This document shows positions 45,136 to 64,000 of a stretch of DNA of 64,000 nt, piece after piece. A program made the position numbers and the translations under genes. The stretch is from Plazaster borealis (taxonomy: Eukaryota > Echinodermata > Asteroidea > Forcipulatida > Labidiasteridae). How positions within the stretch are numbered: position 1 is the stretch's first letter; the number at the start of each line of letters is the position of its first letter. The stretch lies in the NCBI GenBank assembly GCA_021014325.1, contig CM037469.1, positions 12,218,663-12,282,662 of the forward strand, in the 5' to 3' direction. The notes beneath the pieces are model-generated. The model was not told the DNA's origin, did not search any database, and saw only the letters and a list, made by a program, of their open reading frames with translations.

Positions 45136-46614
45136 TAGACTTGATTCAAGTCCCGTTCTCGTGCGAGAGGTCCCCTAGACCTGATTTCAAGTCTGAGCTT
45201 GCGGTTATTTCTCTGCATCAGCCACGTAGAATTCCCCTGCAGATTTGCTATCACGCGCTCTAACTCGCAATCTCAGACTTGACCCTCTTGTGTATACGGG
45301 ATATTCATTTATTCACTACTGACATTTACATAACAACACTATGCCAGAGAGATGACCAATCAGGAGACCACAAAACTCCCGTTAGCTGCGTCTTTTCCAA
45401 ATAGGATGAAATCGCTTCAGCATTTTCTGTAAAATCGAGCCATTGCTTTTATTTTATAGTGCTTTGTATGTACATAGTACGCTATATATAATTTATACAT
45501 AAAATAACACAAGATTTAATCTCAAAATGTTGAAAAATAAACATGACAAACAACCTGATCCTTACTAGACGAAAAATTATGATATCTTTGATTTGAATGG
45601 TATCGTCCAAAGATTTTCCCAGCGTTTTTCACGTATTTTGTTTCCAAACTGTAAGTTGAATCCTCACCGAGCAGAGACAGATTAGTTACACGTGCATCAA
45701 TGTTGTATTTCCTACTATTATCCCGTGGAGATTCTGACCAATCACAGTGTTCCGTCCACTTTTGGACTAATTCGCCGTAGGGTGTGTACAAACCGACGAA
45801 CAATGTTCCCAAGTCTGTGATTGTAGGTTCAAGACGGAGTTTTATCCACAAGAGGGCGCTGTTTCAGCCAATAATGTATCGGCTATCAGGACGACTAAAA
45901 ACCACGATCACAGACTTGGAACCAAGTCTAGAGGTCCCCAAGCATATCGCGCCAACTAGCAAACAAGCCGTACAGTGCGCGCTCGCCGTCAAAATGTGGT
46001 CCCGAGAATGGGACTTGACGAGGTCGTTTCTTACACTGCACGTTGTTATTGGAAAATCTCCCCAAATGGGGAGATGAACAGAACCAATGGGAGCGTGGAA
46101 GCGCTGCCCCGCCGGTAAAATATTCATTACACTCTGTGACATCACAGTGCAAGACATTGTAAGTGCACGCGTCTAAACGCGGTGACACGTGGGGGCGGGC
46201 AAACTCATCAGCAGGCAAGTGGGTGTCGGTACCAAAGTCGTTGAATTGCACTTCCCAAAGTTCAAATTTTGCAAACAAAACCGACCCAAATGTATGTTAC
46301 AACGTATTAACTTAAATTTTAATGAACATTGAGTGCTTTCTTTTTATATTTAATTGGTTATTCAAAAATGTATTTCAATCCTCATCTATAAGTACTTAAC
46401 CCCCACAAATAACAAATGAACGAGTCTTCGGGTTTGATTGGACAACACGTATAACGCAGCAACTTTACATGTTCATGTGAATACATTTACATATCAGGCG
46501 ACTGCGGCATCGTCAAGTCCCTGTCCCGCGTGCGGAACAGGTTGGAGAATGCAGACCATCACAAAACAATAGTTTTCTGGCGATGGCACGGGATTGGGAC
46601 TTGAGTCAAGTCTA
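45136..46614. mobile_element. 1.48-kb inverted-terminus element
   Basis: The left end TAGACTTGATTCAAGTCCCG and right end GGGACTTGAGTCAAGTCTA are inverted repeats of about 20 bp that continue imperfectly to about 30 bp. The interior has further AAGTCTGTGATTGT / ACGATCACAGACTT pairs (45814 and 45903) and a few 100-codon ORFs without recognisable domains. It is probably a non-autonomous DNA transposon containing smaller relatives. Confidence 0.5.
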
Positions 46615-47099
46615 GTATCGATACAGCGCGCTGCCAATAGCGTAGCCTTTTGTCAAGGCCTTCGTGGCTTGGACAGCTTCTTAAACAGCGGAGCGACTGG
46701 AACGGAGAGACCACGCGCGCGAGTCGAGAGCGAAGCCACGAGGGCCTTTTCCAATTTGATTTGTGGTTTTGTTGATGAATTTTTAATAAAGTATGAAACT
46801 TGCATTATTCATAACTTGTATGCAAAGAAGTAAAGGGCTGAACGATTAACCAATCAAACCCAATGGGGACGTCGCAAAATAAAACTATGTCCAAACAATG
46901 GGAGAAGTCCTCAAAGAGAAGTCCTCGATTAGCGGGATTCACAAATGCGTGTGTGTGTGCGTGGGTAGGTATCCACATTCAAACCGTGGACCTATAACAA
47001 AAGGGATAATAGGTCCACGGTTGCTATCACAAAGGAAATCATTGTGGTCCACGGTTGCTATTACAAAGAGTTGAACAAAGGAGGGTCACGATTGCCGGT

Positions 47100-47275
47100 G
47101 TTTACACACGGGAGTGCGTGTGTGTGTGTGTATGACTACGAATCTCTGCCGTGTGAATGGATGCGAGGTCAACGTGCGTTCGGCGGGATCCCTTCCGGCG
47201 CTCAAGACCGGTATTTGGCGTTATTCACGAGCCTCGAAGTGTGACGTCAGATGTTCGGGCTGTCTAGTGCACATC
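47100..47275. repeat. dispersed repeat shared with reductase intron 5
   Basis: A series from GTGTGTGTGTATGACTACGA through CTCAAGACCGGTATTTGGCG and ATTCACGAGCCTCG to GTGTGACGTCAGATG matches 56841-56975 in order. There the same series starts at the right edge of a foldback element. It has no coding potential. Confidence 0.55.
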
Positions 47276-47751
47276 ACAGTCGACTAACGTCGCCATAGAC
47301 TGTGCAAGTCTCCCGATTTTGGTTGGGAATGTAATTCTAAGTGATAAACAATATGAAAGTGAAAACAAGTCAACAAAATATCGAAGAAAACTCGAGAATA
47401 AGACTTGACCTCCGTTTCCGGTTACTTGTAAAAAATTAAGAATGCTGCCCAACTGATGGGCATGTTGTCTTTAAACATGATAGACGCCCACATTCGGGCT
47501 TGATTTCGAATGGGGTTAATAACAATAAGCATCCTCGTTCCAAGTTTAAATTTGTTTCAATGTTAAGTTGAACAAATTATGTGTATTTTACGCACAAAAT
47601 ATTATTTATATCAACTTGCTATAATTTTATTTTCAAGAATTTTGGATAAATATAATGTTAAAAAGAAGATTTGATTTCATAAAAAAACATAGTATTCGTT
47701 GATGGATTTTTGTTCTTCTCTTTTTCGATATGCGCGAGATTTGCACAATCT

Positions 47752-47855
47752 AATGGGGGCTCAAGCAGGGTATAGTGCACAGTCGACTAAAGTCACCATT
47801 GGGGCTCAAGCAGGATATAGTGCACGATTGACTAAAGTCGCCATTGGGGCTGAAA
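47752..47855 (+). repeat. tandem pair of units of about 50 bp
   Basis: GGGGCTCAAGCAGG(G/A)TATAGTGCAC, then GACTAAAGTC(A/G)CCATT, occurs twice in a row. The GTATAG(C/T)GCAC...GACTAAAGTCG word is also present in both copies of the 1.55-kb duplication (33430, 34985). Confidence 0.6.
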
Positions 47856-48009
47856 GGGTTTACGTACATAGTTCCAACTCCGTATCAGTGCAAACAACGT
47901 TGGAAAAGCTCAGTTCCCAGAGCAAGTTTGCTCACCCTCAAAGGTTTACTAGTTGAGATATCAGCTTCAGAATGGCGACCGGCGACCGACGACCGGCGAC
48001 CTGCGACCG

Positions 48010-49360
48010 GCGACTAATACAAAAACTAGCGTCGCCAATCCAGACTAGGTGTCATGACGGTTTTGGGTGTTCGGAGCATGGCTCGGAAAACCTCTTGTTT
48101 TTTGTTCGTCCGTTGTTCGTCTAATCTTGCTGTATCTTTAATTTAAATTTCATTCGTCAACAATTCTCAATGTAACTTGAGTTTATTTGGTAATGATGAA
48201 TTATGTAATGAATGACATACTTGAACAAAAGTACACAAACCTAAATTCAGGAAACAAAACATCAACTTTAATCTTAAAAATGCAATTTAATCTTGTACAA
48301 TTATGTGCAAAATCATCAGTGATCTTAACAAAAGTGAAACTAAACACACGTTATTCTGACTGATAAGTAAACAGACCAGATTCCAACTATTGTGGGATGA
48401 CAATTTTTCGGCCTCTAGACAATTTCTCCCAAACCCAGGTTTGTAAGTGGAGACAACTGGAGAGCGTTGTTAAGCTAATCAGTCCTCCAAGTAATTCAAG
48501 ATTTGAAGCTTCCATAACAACTTAAGCCAAAACCAACGGCTTGTAAACAATATCCGTGTCTGTGGGTTTTGGGTTTGGTTTTTTTAGGGGGTGTTGGGGT
48601 GATTGTTTGTTTGTTTCTTTTCTGTAACCAATAATGTACAGTCTAAAATAATGGGGAATTTAAAAAAGGACAATAATACAATAAACATAATTAACATAAC
48701 ACAATAAACTAATACTTAAATAATAAATGTTTATATTTTTATAGTGCTAAATCCGTGAAAATGTTCATGTGCGCTTTCTAATGAAAACATACATAACATT
48801 AGGGAGATAAAACAGAAAGTTTCATTAAGTTTGAGAGATAAAACAGAAACAAAATCGGTCCCGGAATTACGGTGCACGCATGCACCTCCGGTAGGTGTCC
48901 AACTGCCGGTCCTCTCATTGCACAAAAGGTGCGTAGGGGTGTTGGGTTGTGTGTTTGTTTTTTGTTTGTTGGGGTGTGGGGGGTGTTTGTTGGGGTGTTT
49001 GTTTGTTTGTTTGTTTGTTTGTTTATTTGTTGGGGTTGTTGGGGTGTTTGTTTGTTTGTTTGTTATTCGGGTGTTGTGGTGTTTGTTTGTTAATTTGTCT
49101 CTACTTGGAATAATCCTACATTTTAAGGAAACCAAATTAATATCAGAGTAGCAGGTAGGCCTATGTAATAATTAGGTAAACTTCTTAGATGGTTTGAAAA
49201 GTACGTTTTCAGATTAAAAGCTCAATGAACTTCCAATAATCGTATCAATCTGCATGCCAACCATTCCATGTTTTTGTAGATGGACTCCACACCTGGGTCA
49301 ATCAAACAAGTACACATAAGGGTCACTACTTACCATGACGCTGCAAACTGGATAAACACA
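48010..49360. other. no gene seen; (GTTT)n low complexity at 48950-49100
   Basis: Mostly unique AT-rich sequence. A GTTTGTTT / TTGGGGTGTTTG microsatellite spans about 48950-49100 and produces spurious ORFs on both strands. A short GGCGACCGGCGAC tract lies just before, at 47978-48015. Confidence 0.5.
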
Positions 49361-49364
49361 CATA

Positions 49365-49682
49365 AAGGCTTTGTGTGGAATCACAGTGCGTTATAGAGAG
49401 AATGGCATTTTGATAAATCTATTCAATTTGCTTTTCTATTCTTTTCTGTTCGGGTACGGTGGGTTTTTTTTCTTTTCTTTTTCCCCACGATTCCACTCGG
49501 TCGAACCATCACTTAAAGTTTTTGTGTAGAATCACAGTGCATCAAAGAGAGCATGGTGTTTCTGACGAACCTGTTGATTTATTATAACAAAAATTCAGGT
49601 ACGGGTACGTTGCTTGTTCTGTTTTCGTTTGTTTTTCCTTTTTTTCCCTTCCATTCAACTCGATCGAAAGTAACACCATCAC
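49365..49682 (+). repeat. tandem duplication of about 155 bp
   Basis: Units at about 49365-49513 and 49514-49682 share GTGT(G/A)GAATCACAGTGC, AGAGAG(A/C)ATGG, TTTTCTGTT, a pyrimidine run, and a C(A/G)ATTC(C/A)ACTCG(G/A)TCGAA end. Identity is moderate, so it is an old event. Confidence 0.55.
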
Positions 49683-49706
49683 CTTGTCGATTTGTTTTGG
49701 GCATAT

Positions 49707-49938
49707 ACTCTGCAAAAACTGGGGTGTTAGAATTGACACGATGGGTTTTGTCACAAAGGCCTATAGATACCGAAGTGAGAAATCAAAATTGATTTTTTAG
49801 GGTGTTAAAATAAAACCATTGTAATTTTTTTTGCAACACTCTATGGTGTATATTTTGATTATATTTTGTTTGTCTCTATAATGTGACAGCACCCAAGGTG
49901 TCAATAATAACACCCCAGGGTGCAGTTTTTTGCAGTGT
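49707..49938. mobile_element. MITE with ACTCTGCAAAAACTGGGGTG ends (copy 1)
   Basis: The left end ACTCTGCAAAAACTGGGGTG and right end CCAGGGTGCAGTTTTTTGCA are imperfect inverted repeats. The interior has GGTGTTAAAATAA and ACACC words. A related copy is at 52211-52429. Confidence 0.65.
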
Positions 49939-50294
49939 AGGCCTAGTAGTCTCCGCATTGAAATTACACGAATTCGACGATCAGCGTTGTTTCAATTCTA
50001 ACAGCAGCCGATAGTAAATCTTACAAAATTAATAACGGATTTCGACTCAAATGTTGGATGTTGCTCCCAAATATTTTGAGGAATCTTTAAAATTACAAAA
50101 CAAACGTGCAATCTCAAACCGCTCGTAGAAAGCTGTACTTGCATTGATACGTGCAGGCCTAATAAACAAAATAAATAACAAATAAATCAATCAATCAGTA
50201 AACACTTTTCAAAAAGGATCAAAAGATTGCAGCGAGGAAAACTTCCGATCAACAGAAAACTTGCGTGAGTTCCCCGTATGAACATATCTTCCTT

Positions 50295-50695
50295 TAAAGG
50301 GGAAGTATACTTTTGTTTTGTTGAACCGTTCGATTTAATTGCTTTAATCCTATATATAAATGTAGATATGCAATGAAACTAACCTGTGAAAATTTCATTT
50401 CAAAAGGTGTTCGCGTTTTTGAGATATCGCCGAAAATCCGGAGCGGTTATGTCCATACAGGAAGAATAATCCGTAATTGGAATACACAATCTGAGAAACG
50501 TATCTGACCGTAACGTTTCTCAGATTCAAGATTTGGGGGATACAAACTAATATCTTTTTCCATAACCACATTACTTCGAAATGAAATGATTCTAAAAATG
50601 CTTTATACTATCGAAAGCTCATGTACCTCTAACCAAGTAAGTTTTTATTGCCATTAATTTTAAGAGTGATTACCAAACGTATACCTTCCCTTTAA
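50295..50695 (-). mobile_element. MITE family 1 copy directly upstream of the reductase gene
   Basis: Ends CTTTAAAGGGGAAGTATACT and CCAAACGTATACCTTCCCTT; internal words CAAAAGGTGTTCGCG, GGAGCGGTTATGTCC, GAATAATCCGTAATTGG. Its end lies only about 135 bp before the reductase start codon, so it probably forms part of the promoter or reaches close to the 5' UTR. Confidence 0.75.
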
Positions 50696-50829
50696 AACCA
50701 ACTTCAGGAGTCTCACTACAACGCTGATTGTCGAAATCGTCATTCAGACAGAGGAGCGCCATTTGACTAGTCGGAGTTCTGAAGCGTTCCCACTTAGCTC
50801 TCCACGTCAGCAATTTTTTTTTATCAAAG

Positions 50830-59931
<9,102 letters not shown>

Positions 59932-60480
59932 AAGTCTGAAAAGTGTATAACTTTACAACCGACTCTTTCTTTCGTTTTGATATTGTATTGTTACAAGATA
60001 GGTAGGCGCAACATTAATTCGTCGGCTCAGGACTGTAAGGTCGTTAGTGCATTTATAATAGTATGAATTCCATATTTGCATATAAATGGAGTTAATTGAT
60101 CAAGAGTGGTCTCCAAAATAATTGTTAGGAAAAAGGAAACAAACTTGTTCTAAGTAAAACTATTGCTTGTGCATGAATGTTGGTGTATTCTTTTCAAAAA
60201 TTGTTGCGCATTTTTTATTTAACAACCTTTTGATCAATATTGATATGAAAATACAATTAATGACCTTCTATAATTTATAGCACTGAGACAAAGAATTTTA
60301 GTTTAAAGAGACGTGGACATGATGGGACGATGTAACTTTGTCTGCTAAAGGAAGGAAATACAATCCATGAAGGTGCATATTAATTTGTTACTAGTTGGCC
60401 CTATGGTTCATGAGGAAATTAGAAGAGATAGTGTTATTCACTTGTATCAGCAAATAACTACAGTTTGGGGTTGAACAAAG
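59932..60480. other. 3' flank of the reductase gene
   Basis: AT-rich, presumably 3' UTR at first. I do not see a canonical AATAAA within the first 400 bases after the stop codon. No other gene. Confidence 0.4.
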
Positions 60481-60484
60481 AAAA

Positions 60485-60745
60485 ATTGACAAGAGTGGGA
60501 TTTGAACCAACGACCTCCTGATTAACGTGCCGGTGTCCCAGGGAAATCTGTCCCCCCGCGGATTCTGTCCCCCATACGGGAAATTAACATGGACTAGAGG
60601 AGGAGGATTCAAAAGAGGGCGCTATCAAAAGTAGTTTGTGCACAGTTCGCCGTATGGGGGGACAGAATCTCCGGGGGGGACTGAATCTCCTGCCACACCG
60701 GCGCTCTCTACCAACTGAGCTATCTAGCCCTATGTTGGCGGTCTC
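60485..60745 (-). repeat. tRNA-derived SINE split by a MITE
   Basis: On the - strand, AGCTCAGTTGGTAGAGCGCC (A-box/D-arm) and GTTGGTTCAAATCCCACTC (B-box/T-arm) belong to one tRNA-like head. It is split in its anticodon arm by the 164-bp insertion at 60534-60697. Removing the insertion restores GAGCGCCGGCACGTTAATC. The tail continues CAATTTTTCTTTGTTCAACC. Confidence 0.7.
60534..60697. mobile_element. 164-bp MITE inside the SINE, CCGG flanks
   Basis: The ends TGTCCCAGGGAAATCTGTCC and GGACTGAATCTCCTGCCACA are imperfect inverted repeats. The inner arms CGGATTCTGTCCCCCATACG and CGTATGGGGGGACAGAATCT are nearly perfect. CCGG lies directly on both sides (60530-60533 and 60698-60701), consistent with a 4-bp target duplication. 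Confidence 0.7.
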
Positions 60746-61180
60746 CCTATCTTTGTTCGGGGTGCCAGTCAGAAGCCATACAAATGACTACAAAATACAA
60801 TTGTTTACAGTTTGTGCAGCTGAAGTATAGAGAGTGTTTTAGAACAGATTTTATTGCTACAGTATACCTTTATTTTCATCACGTTTTGTATAAAAAAAAC
60901 CTACTCAATTAAATAATAAATCGCCAATCTCATTTCAGAAAATATCGGGGGAAAAACAAAAGCAAAAACAAAACAATTTTTGAGGGTTAACCACAGGGTG
61001 ATTTCGATATCCAAATACCATTATAGTGACCGACCTTTTTTCATTCATTTACGCTGATCTCTATGATTGCAGTTTGAGAGTTAAAAATGTGCTTCTGCAC
61101 ATTCAGAAAAAAAAACAAATTATTGGATTCCACTACACACAGCATGTTACTGAAAGATAACACAGTTACACTGACTGGTT

Positions 61181-61690
61181 CACACAGATCTGTGTTGCAT
61201 ACACTCTGTGGACATTCGTTTGTTCTGTACATATTCTTTAACACTGTAAAAAGAAAAAGAAAAAACTTAGTCTTATGCACACAGAGTTGTGGGGACTTCC
61301 TATTGTTGTTCTATTATTCCCTTTTCTAAAGAATCCCCTTGTGGGGACCCAGCAAAGACAAACGTTGTGGGAACCTTTGTTCCATTGTGTAAAAGTCCAC
61401 ACAGCTCTGCATATGCCTACCCTACATACGAAGTGTGGGCCTGAGAACAAACGAGGTCCACACAAGGCAGGGTTTTGATACACTGTGTGGACTTACACAT
61501 GTCCACACACACATTCACTATTGTTGAAGACAGTTTTTTCTTAAGTGCACAGAACAAAGGAATGTCCACAGAGTGTATGCAACACAGATGTGTGTGTGTG
61601 GGTAGGTTGACGTGTGCAAGTCTACATAGTGTTTCAAGTCACCTACAATGTGTGGACCTCTTTTGTTCTCAGGTCCATACTTCGTACTTT
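61181..61690. repeat. interleaved inverted repeats, ACACAGATCTGTGTTGCATA type
   Basis: The pair 61181-61228 / 61549-61597 (TTGCATACACTCTGTGGACA against TGTCCACAGAGTGTATGCAA) and the pair 61428-61464 / 61649-61686 (GGCCTGAGAACAAACGAGG against CCTCTTTTGTTCTCAGG) overlap each other and are not nested. GTCCACAC words are frequent throughout. It is probably one or two foldback-type elements; no coding potential. Confidence 0.6.
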
Positions 61691-61699
61691 TAAACAAAA

Positions 61700-63440
61700 G
61701 CACAAGAAGCTTGCCGCTGAAACATGACATGTTTTACAGAGAACAATGGTCCTTTCTCAAGAGGGAAAGAAATGCGCAACGCATATAAAATGTCCTAAAC
61801 GTTTAAACAAAACCGAGATTTCAAAGATGTGTGTCTCAAGATTCCCTTTAATTTTATTCATTTATTTTCTTTCTTAATTTGTTTTTTTAGGATTGTAGTT
61901 TTTGTAATTCTTGAACAGGCGGTAAGTGCCTATTAATAATAAAAAAAATTACAGAGTGTAACCAAAGTTTCTGCAATAATGCTTCAGACTTATTTTAGTG
62001 ATTTCCACATGCCGCTGAAACGGATGTCCCAATTGCCTTTTCACTGGTTCTGTTCACTTACTAATTGCAGATTAGCAACATATAGTGGGGGGAATGTACT
62101 TCTTTTCGGAGCAGGTGGACGGAAGTTCTCACAAGTAATATCTGGTTGCTGAGGCAAACTTCTACCAAAATGCATCCCGAGTTCCAACCATGTATTTTGT
62201 ATATATATGCAACTTGTTTTATCGATTTTTTTTAGTCATTTATTTATTTGTTTATTATTTGTTTGTCACTTATTATGTTATTTAGTTTTATTATTATTAT
62301 TGTTATTATTATTGAATATCATTTATGGGGTTGTTGGGGTTTTTTTGGGGGGTAGAAATTTTTGTATGGGGGGTGGTGGTGGTTGAATCGGTCACGCTAG
62401 CCGTTTATGTAGAAACGGCATTCTAGCCATGATGTAATTTCATAATGTCAGGCACTTTACGAGATGGACGAGCAAACGCGAAACCTTTACGGCGTGTGTG
62501 TTCCAGGGCTCATTGTAGTGTTGAACAATAAATGAAGATTATCAAAAAAAAATTGAAGTAAATAAAATACACAAAAAACTCACAAATACAAAAACGAAAA
62601 ATTAAATAATAATTAAGAATAAATATAATACAATACACCAAACACTGAGCTGCAACGACTCACTGTTTAAACGCTGGATAAATTGTTCATATTTTCAACT
62701 TTATTTTCAAAAGAAAATGTCTTTCAAACTTTCCCCAATGTGACCTTCATAAAACTTTATGAATCAGTCGAATGGCAAATATTATGAATTAATAACAAAA
62801 ACGTCCACAAATTGTCAAATAAATCTGTCTGTTTTATATATATTTAGCCAATGCACTCTACCAGCAATATTCAACTGTATCGTACACGTTAAAGGGATGT
62901 TCTACATTTGAGATTTTGAAGAAAGAATAAGCATAGAAGAAGAAAAAATGACAAATATACCTCAGTCCATTCTAATACCATTGGAGTGGGGGGGGGGAGC
63001 AATTTGCAGAAACTTGTTAAAACCCTGCGGGGCACAACTTGAACTGTGAGTTAAGAAACTCCACACAAAAATGAATATTCATGAATGTTACCTTCCACAT
63101 GGTCCCACATCACCTCCAGCTATAGACAGTCCTTAATTGCCATTGGTTGAATAACATTATTAGGTTTGCACCAGGTTCGGAAAGTGTATCCGCCCTTTAT
63201 TTGACCTGTGAAGGCATCATTATGCACCAATACCGGAGATTGTGCCTATGTTGATGTGCTTGGTGTGCCGTGACAAATAATCATGTCGTAGGTTCCTCTT
63301 TGATTTGCTCTGCCATTGTTACATCAGATATCAGATGTGTGGATAACCTTCCACACAGGTATGCCCGGGTGTGCATTTGAAAAAACGTTCGTGCCCGCCC
63401 CTCAGGGCAAAGCAATAATCGTTTTTCTGCTCAGGCAGAA
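61700..63440. other. no recognisable feature
   Basis: AT-rich, with short homopolymer, TTATTATTA and G-rich tracts (62270-62380). No supported exon or RNA gene. Confidence 0.4.
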
Positions 63441-63448
63441 AACAAGTT

Positions 63449-63643
63449 CAGGACGCAATTTCATAAAGCCTGTAAGCACAAAAACTTGCTAAACACGGAA
63501 AAAAACTTGCTGAGAAGACACAGGTAACCAGCCAAAATTTCATTGAGATAACATTGTTGCCACTGGTTCCCAACTCATTTTTTGCTCAGCAAACAAATTT
63601 GCTAAGCAGTATTTTCTGCCTAACAGCTTTATAAAATTGGGCC
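63449..63643. mobile_element. MITE with GGCCCAATTTTATAAAGC end
   Basis: The right end (reverse complement) GGCCCAATTTTATAAAGCTG pairs with the left end GGACGCAATTTCATAAAGCC. CTTGCTAA/TTAGCAAG and CTTGCTGAG/CTCAGCAAA words lie symmetrically inside. Confidence 0.65.
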
Positions 63644-63689
63644 TTGGTCTCTTGATACAACCTTGTTCTTTTGAGGTGAAGTAATATTA

Positions 63690-64000
63690 ACTTGACCCCC
63701 TACTGTTCGACGATTCACCATCATCCACAGTAGATATGAAGGATAGAAGTACTATGCCAGCCAACAGAACCATGGCATGTGGTAATTGCATCCACACAGT
63801 ATAGTCAACCCTCCTACTATCTGACCATTCAATATCACCCACTGTAGTTTAGAATGATAGATGAACTATGCAAGCCTACAGTACCATAACATGTGGTGAT
63901 TGCATCCACACAGTAGTCAACCCTCCTACTCTCTGACCATTCAATATCATCCACAGTGGTTTTGAACGGTAGATAAACTATGCCAGCCTACAGTGCGACA
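63690..64000 (+). repeat. tandem repeat of about 112 bp, running off the window
   Basis: Two full units and a partial one share CTCCTACT.TCTGACCATTCA, ATCATCCACAGTGG, ACTATGCCAGCCTACAG and TGGT(A/G)ATTGCATCCACAC. The array continues past base 64000. Confidence 0.8.

Noticed and set aside
45522..46278. 109-, 97- and 116-codon ORFs on both strands
   Set aside because: They lie within an inverted-terminus element, overlap each other on both strands and show no recognisable domain or splice signals.
48831..49151. Cys/Val-rich ORFs on the + strand and Thr/Asn/Lys-rich ORF on the - strand
   Set aside because: They translate the GTTT microsatellite at 48950-49100.
60485..60745. Functional tRNA gene
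   Set aside because: The tRNA-like head is split by an insertion, its anticodon stem pairs poorly even when rejoined, and it has a SINE tail.

Overview
The window reads as a repeat-rich animal nuclear genome. It has multi-exon genes with GT/AG introns, animal retroelements (LINE, Penelope-like, tRNA-derived SINE), TTAGGG-type telomeric repeats and many short inverted-repeat elements (MITEs). The deuterostome-style SINE and the MITE families that recur here suggest a marine invertebrate deuterostome. An echinoderm, perhaps a sea star, is my best guess; this is inference from repeat style and not proven. Nothing looks bacterial or viral.

Two protein-coding genes can be assembled exon by exon, both on the + strand. 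The first, at 37876-42516 (5 exons, 200 aa), encodes a secreted DUF4773-type cysteine-rich protein. The second, at 50830-59931 (9 exons, 327 aa), encodes a complete prostaglandin reductase 1-type NADPH-dependent medium-chain reductase. Weaker coding signals on the - strand are an exon with good splice sites at 13369-13542, a signal-peptide first exon at about 21475-21538, overlapping ORFs at 19698-20152, and a Thr/Pro-rich secreted ORF at 2149-2535.

Layout. 1-12.8 kb: transposon territory, with an inverted-repeat element carrying a duplicated mini-exon, a composite inverted-repeat element enclosing a LINE fragment, a dead Penelope-like element, a long-TIR MITE, diverged CTTCCGG-type repeats and LINE debris that conventional ORF finding misses. 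13-22 kb: putative - strand exons, an old paralogue of a block repeated later, and MITEs. 21.9-30.5 kb: heptanucleotide and hexanucleotide arrays, a 1.28-kb inverted-repeat element, then a nearly identical 3.37-kb tandem duplication in which each copy carries an array of about 24 units with a NotI site. 31-36.8 kb: a telomeric array inside a TTAA-flanked MITE nested in another MITE, then a 1.55-kb tandem duplication. 37-42.5 kb: the DUF4773 gene. 43-46.6 kb: a chain of MITEs abutting at TA dinucleotides. 47-50 kb: low-complexity sequence and small repeats. 50.8-60 kb: the reductase gene, whose introns hold MITEs, a foldback element and a C-rich minisatellite. 60-64 kb: a SINE split by a MITE, interleaved inverted repeats and a terminal tandem repeat.

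The two firm genes are unrelated in function, and I see no pathway or operon logic. The main story is how nested MITEs, foldbacks and tandem duplications have built the locus. Coordinates of repeat edges are read by eye and may be off by a few bases.
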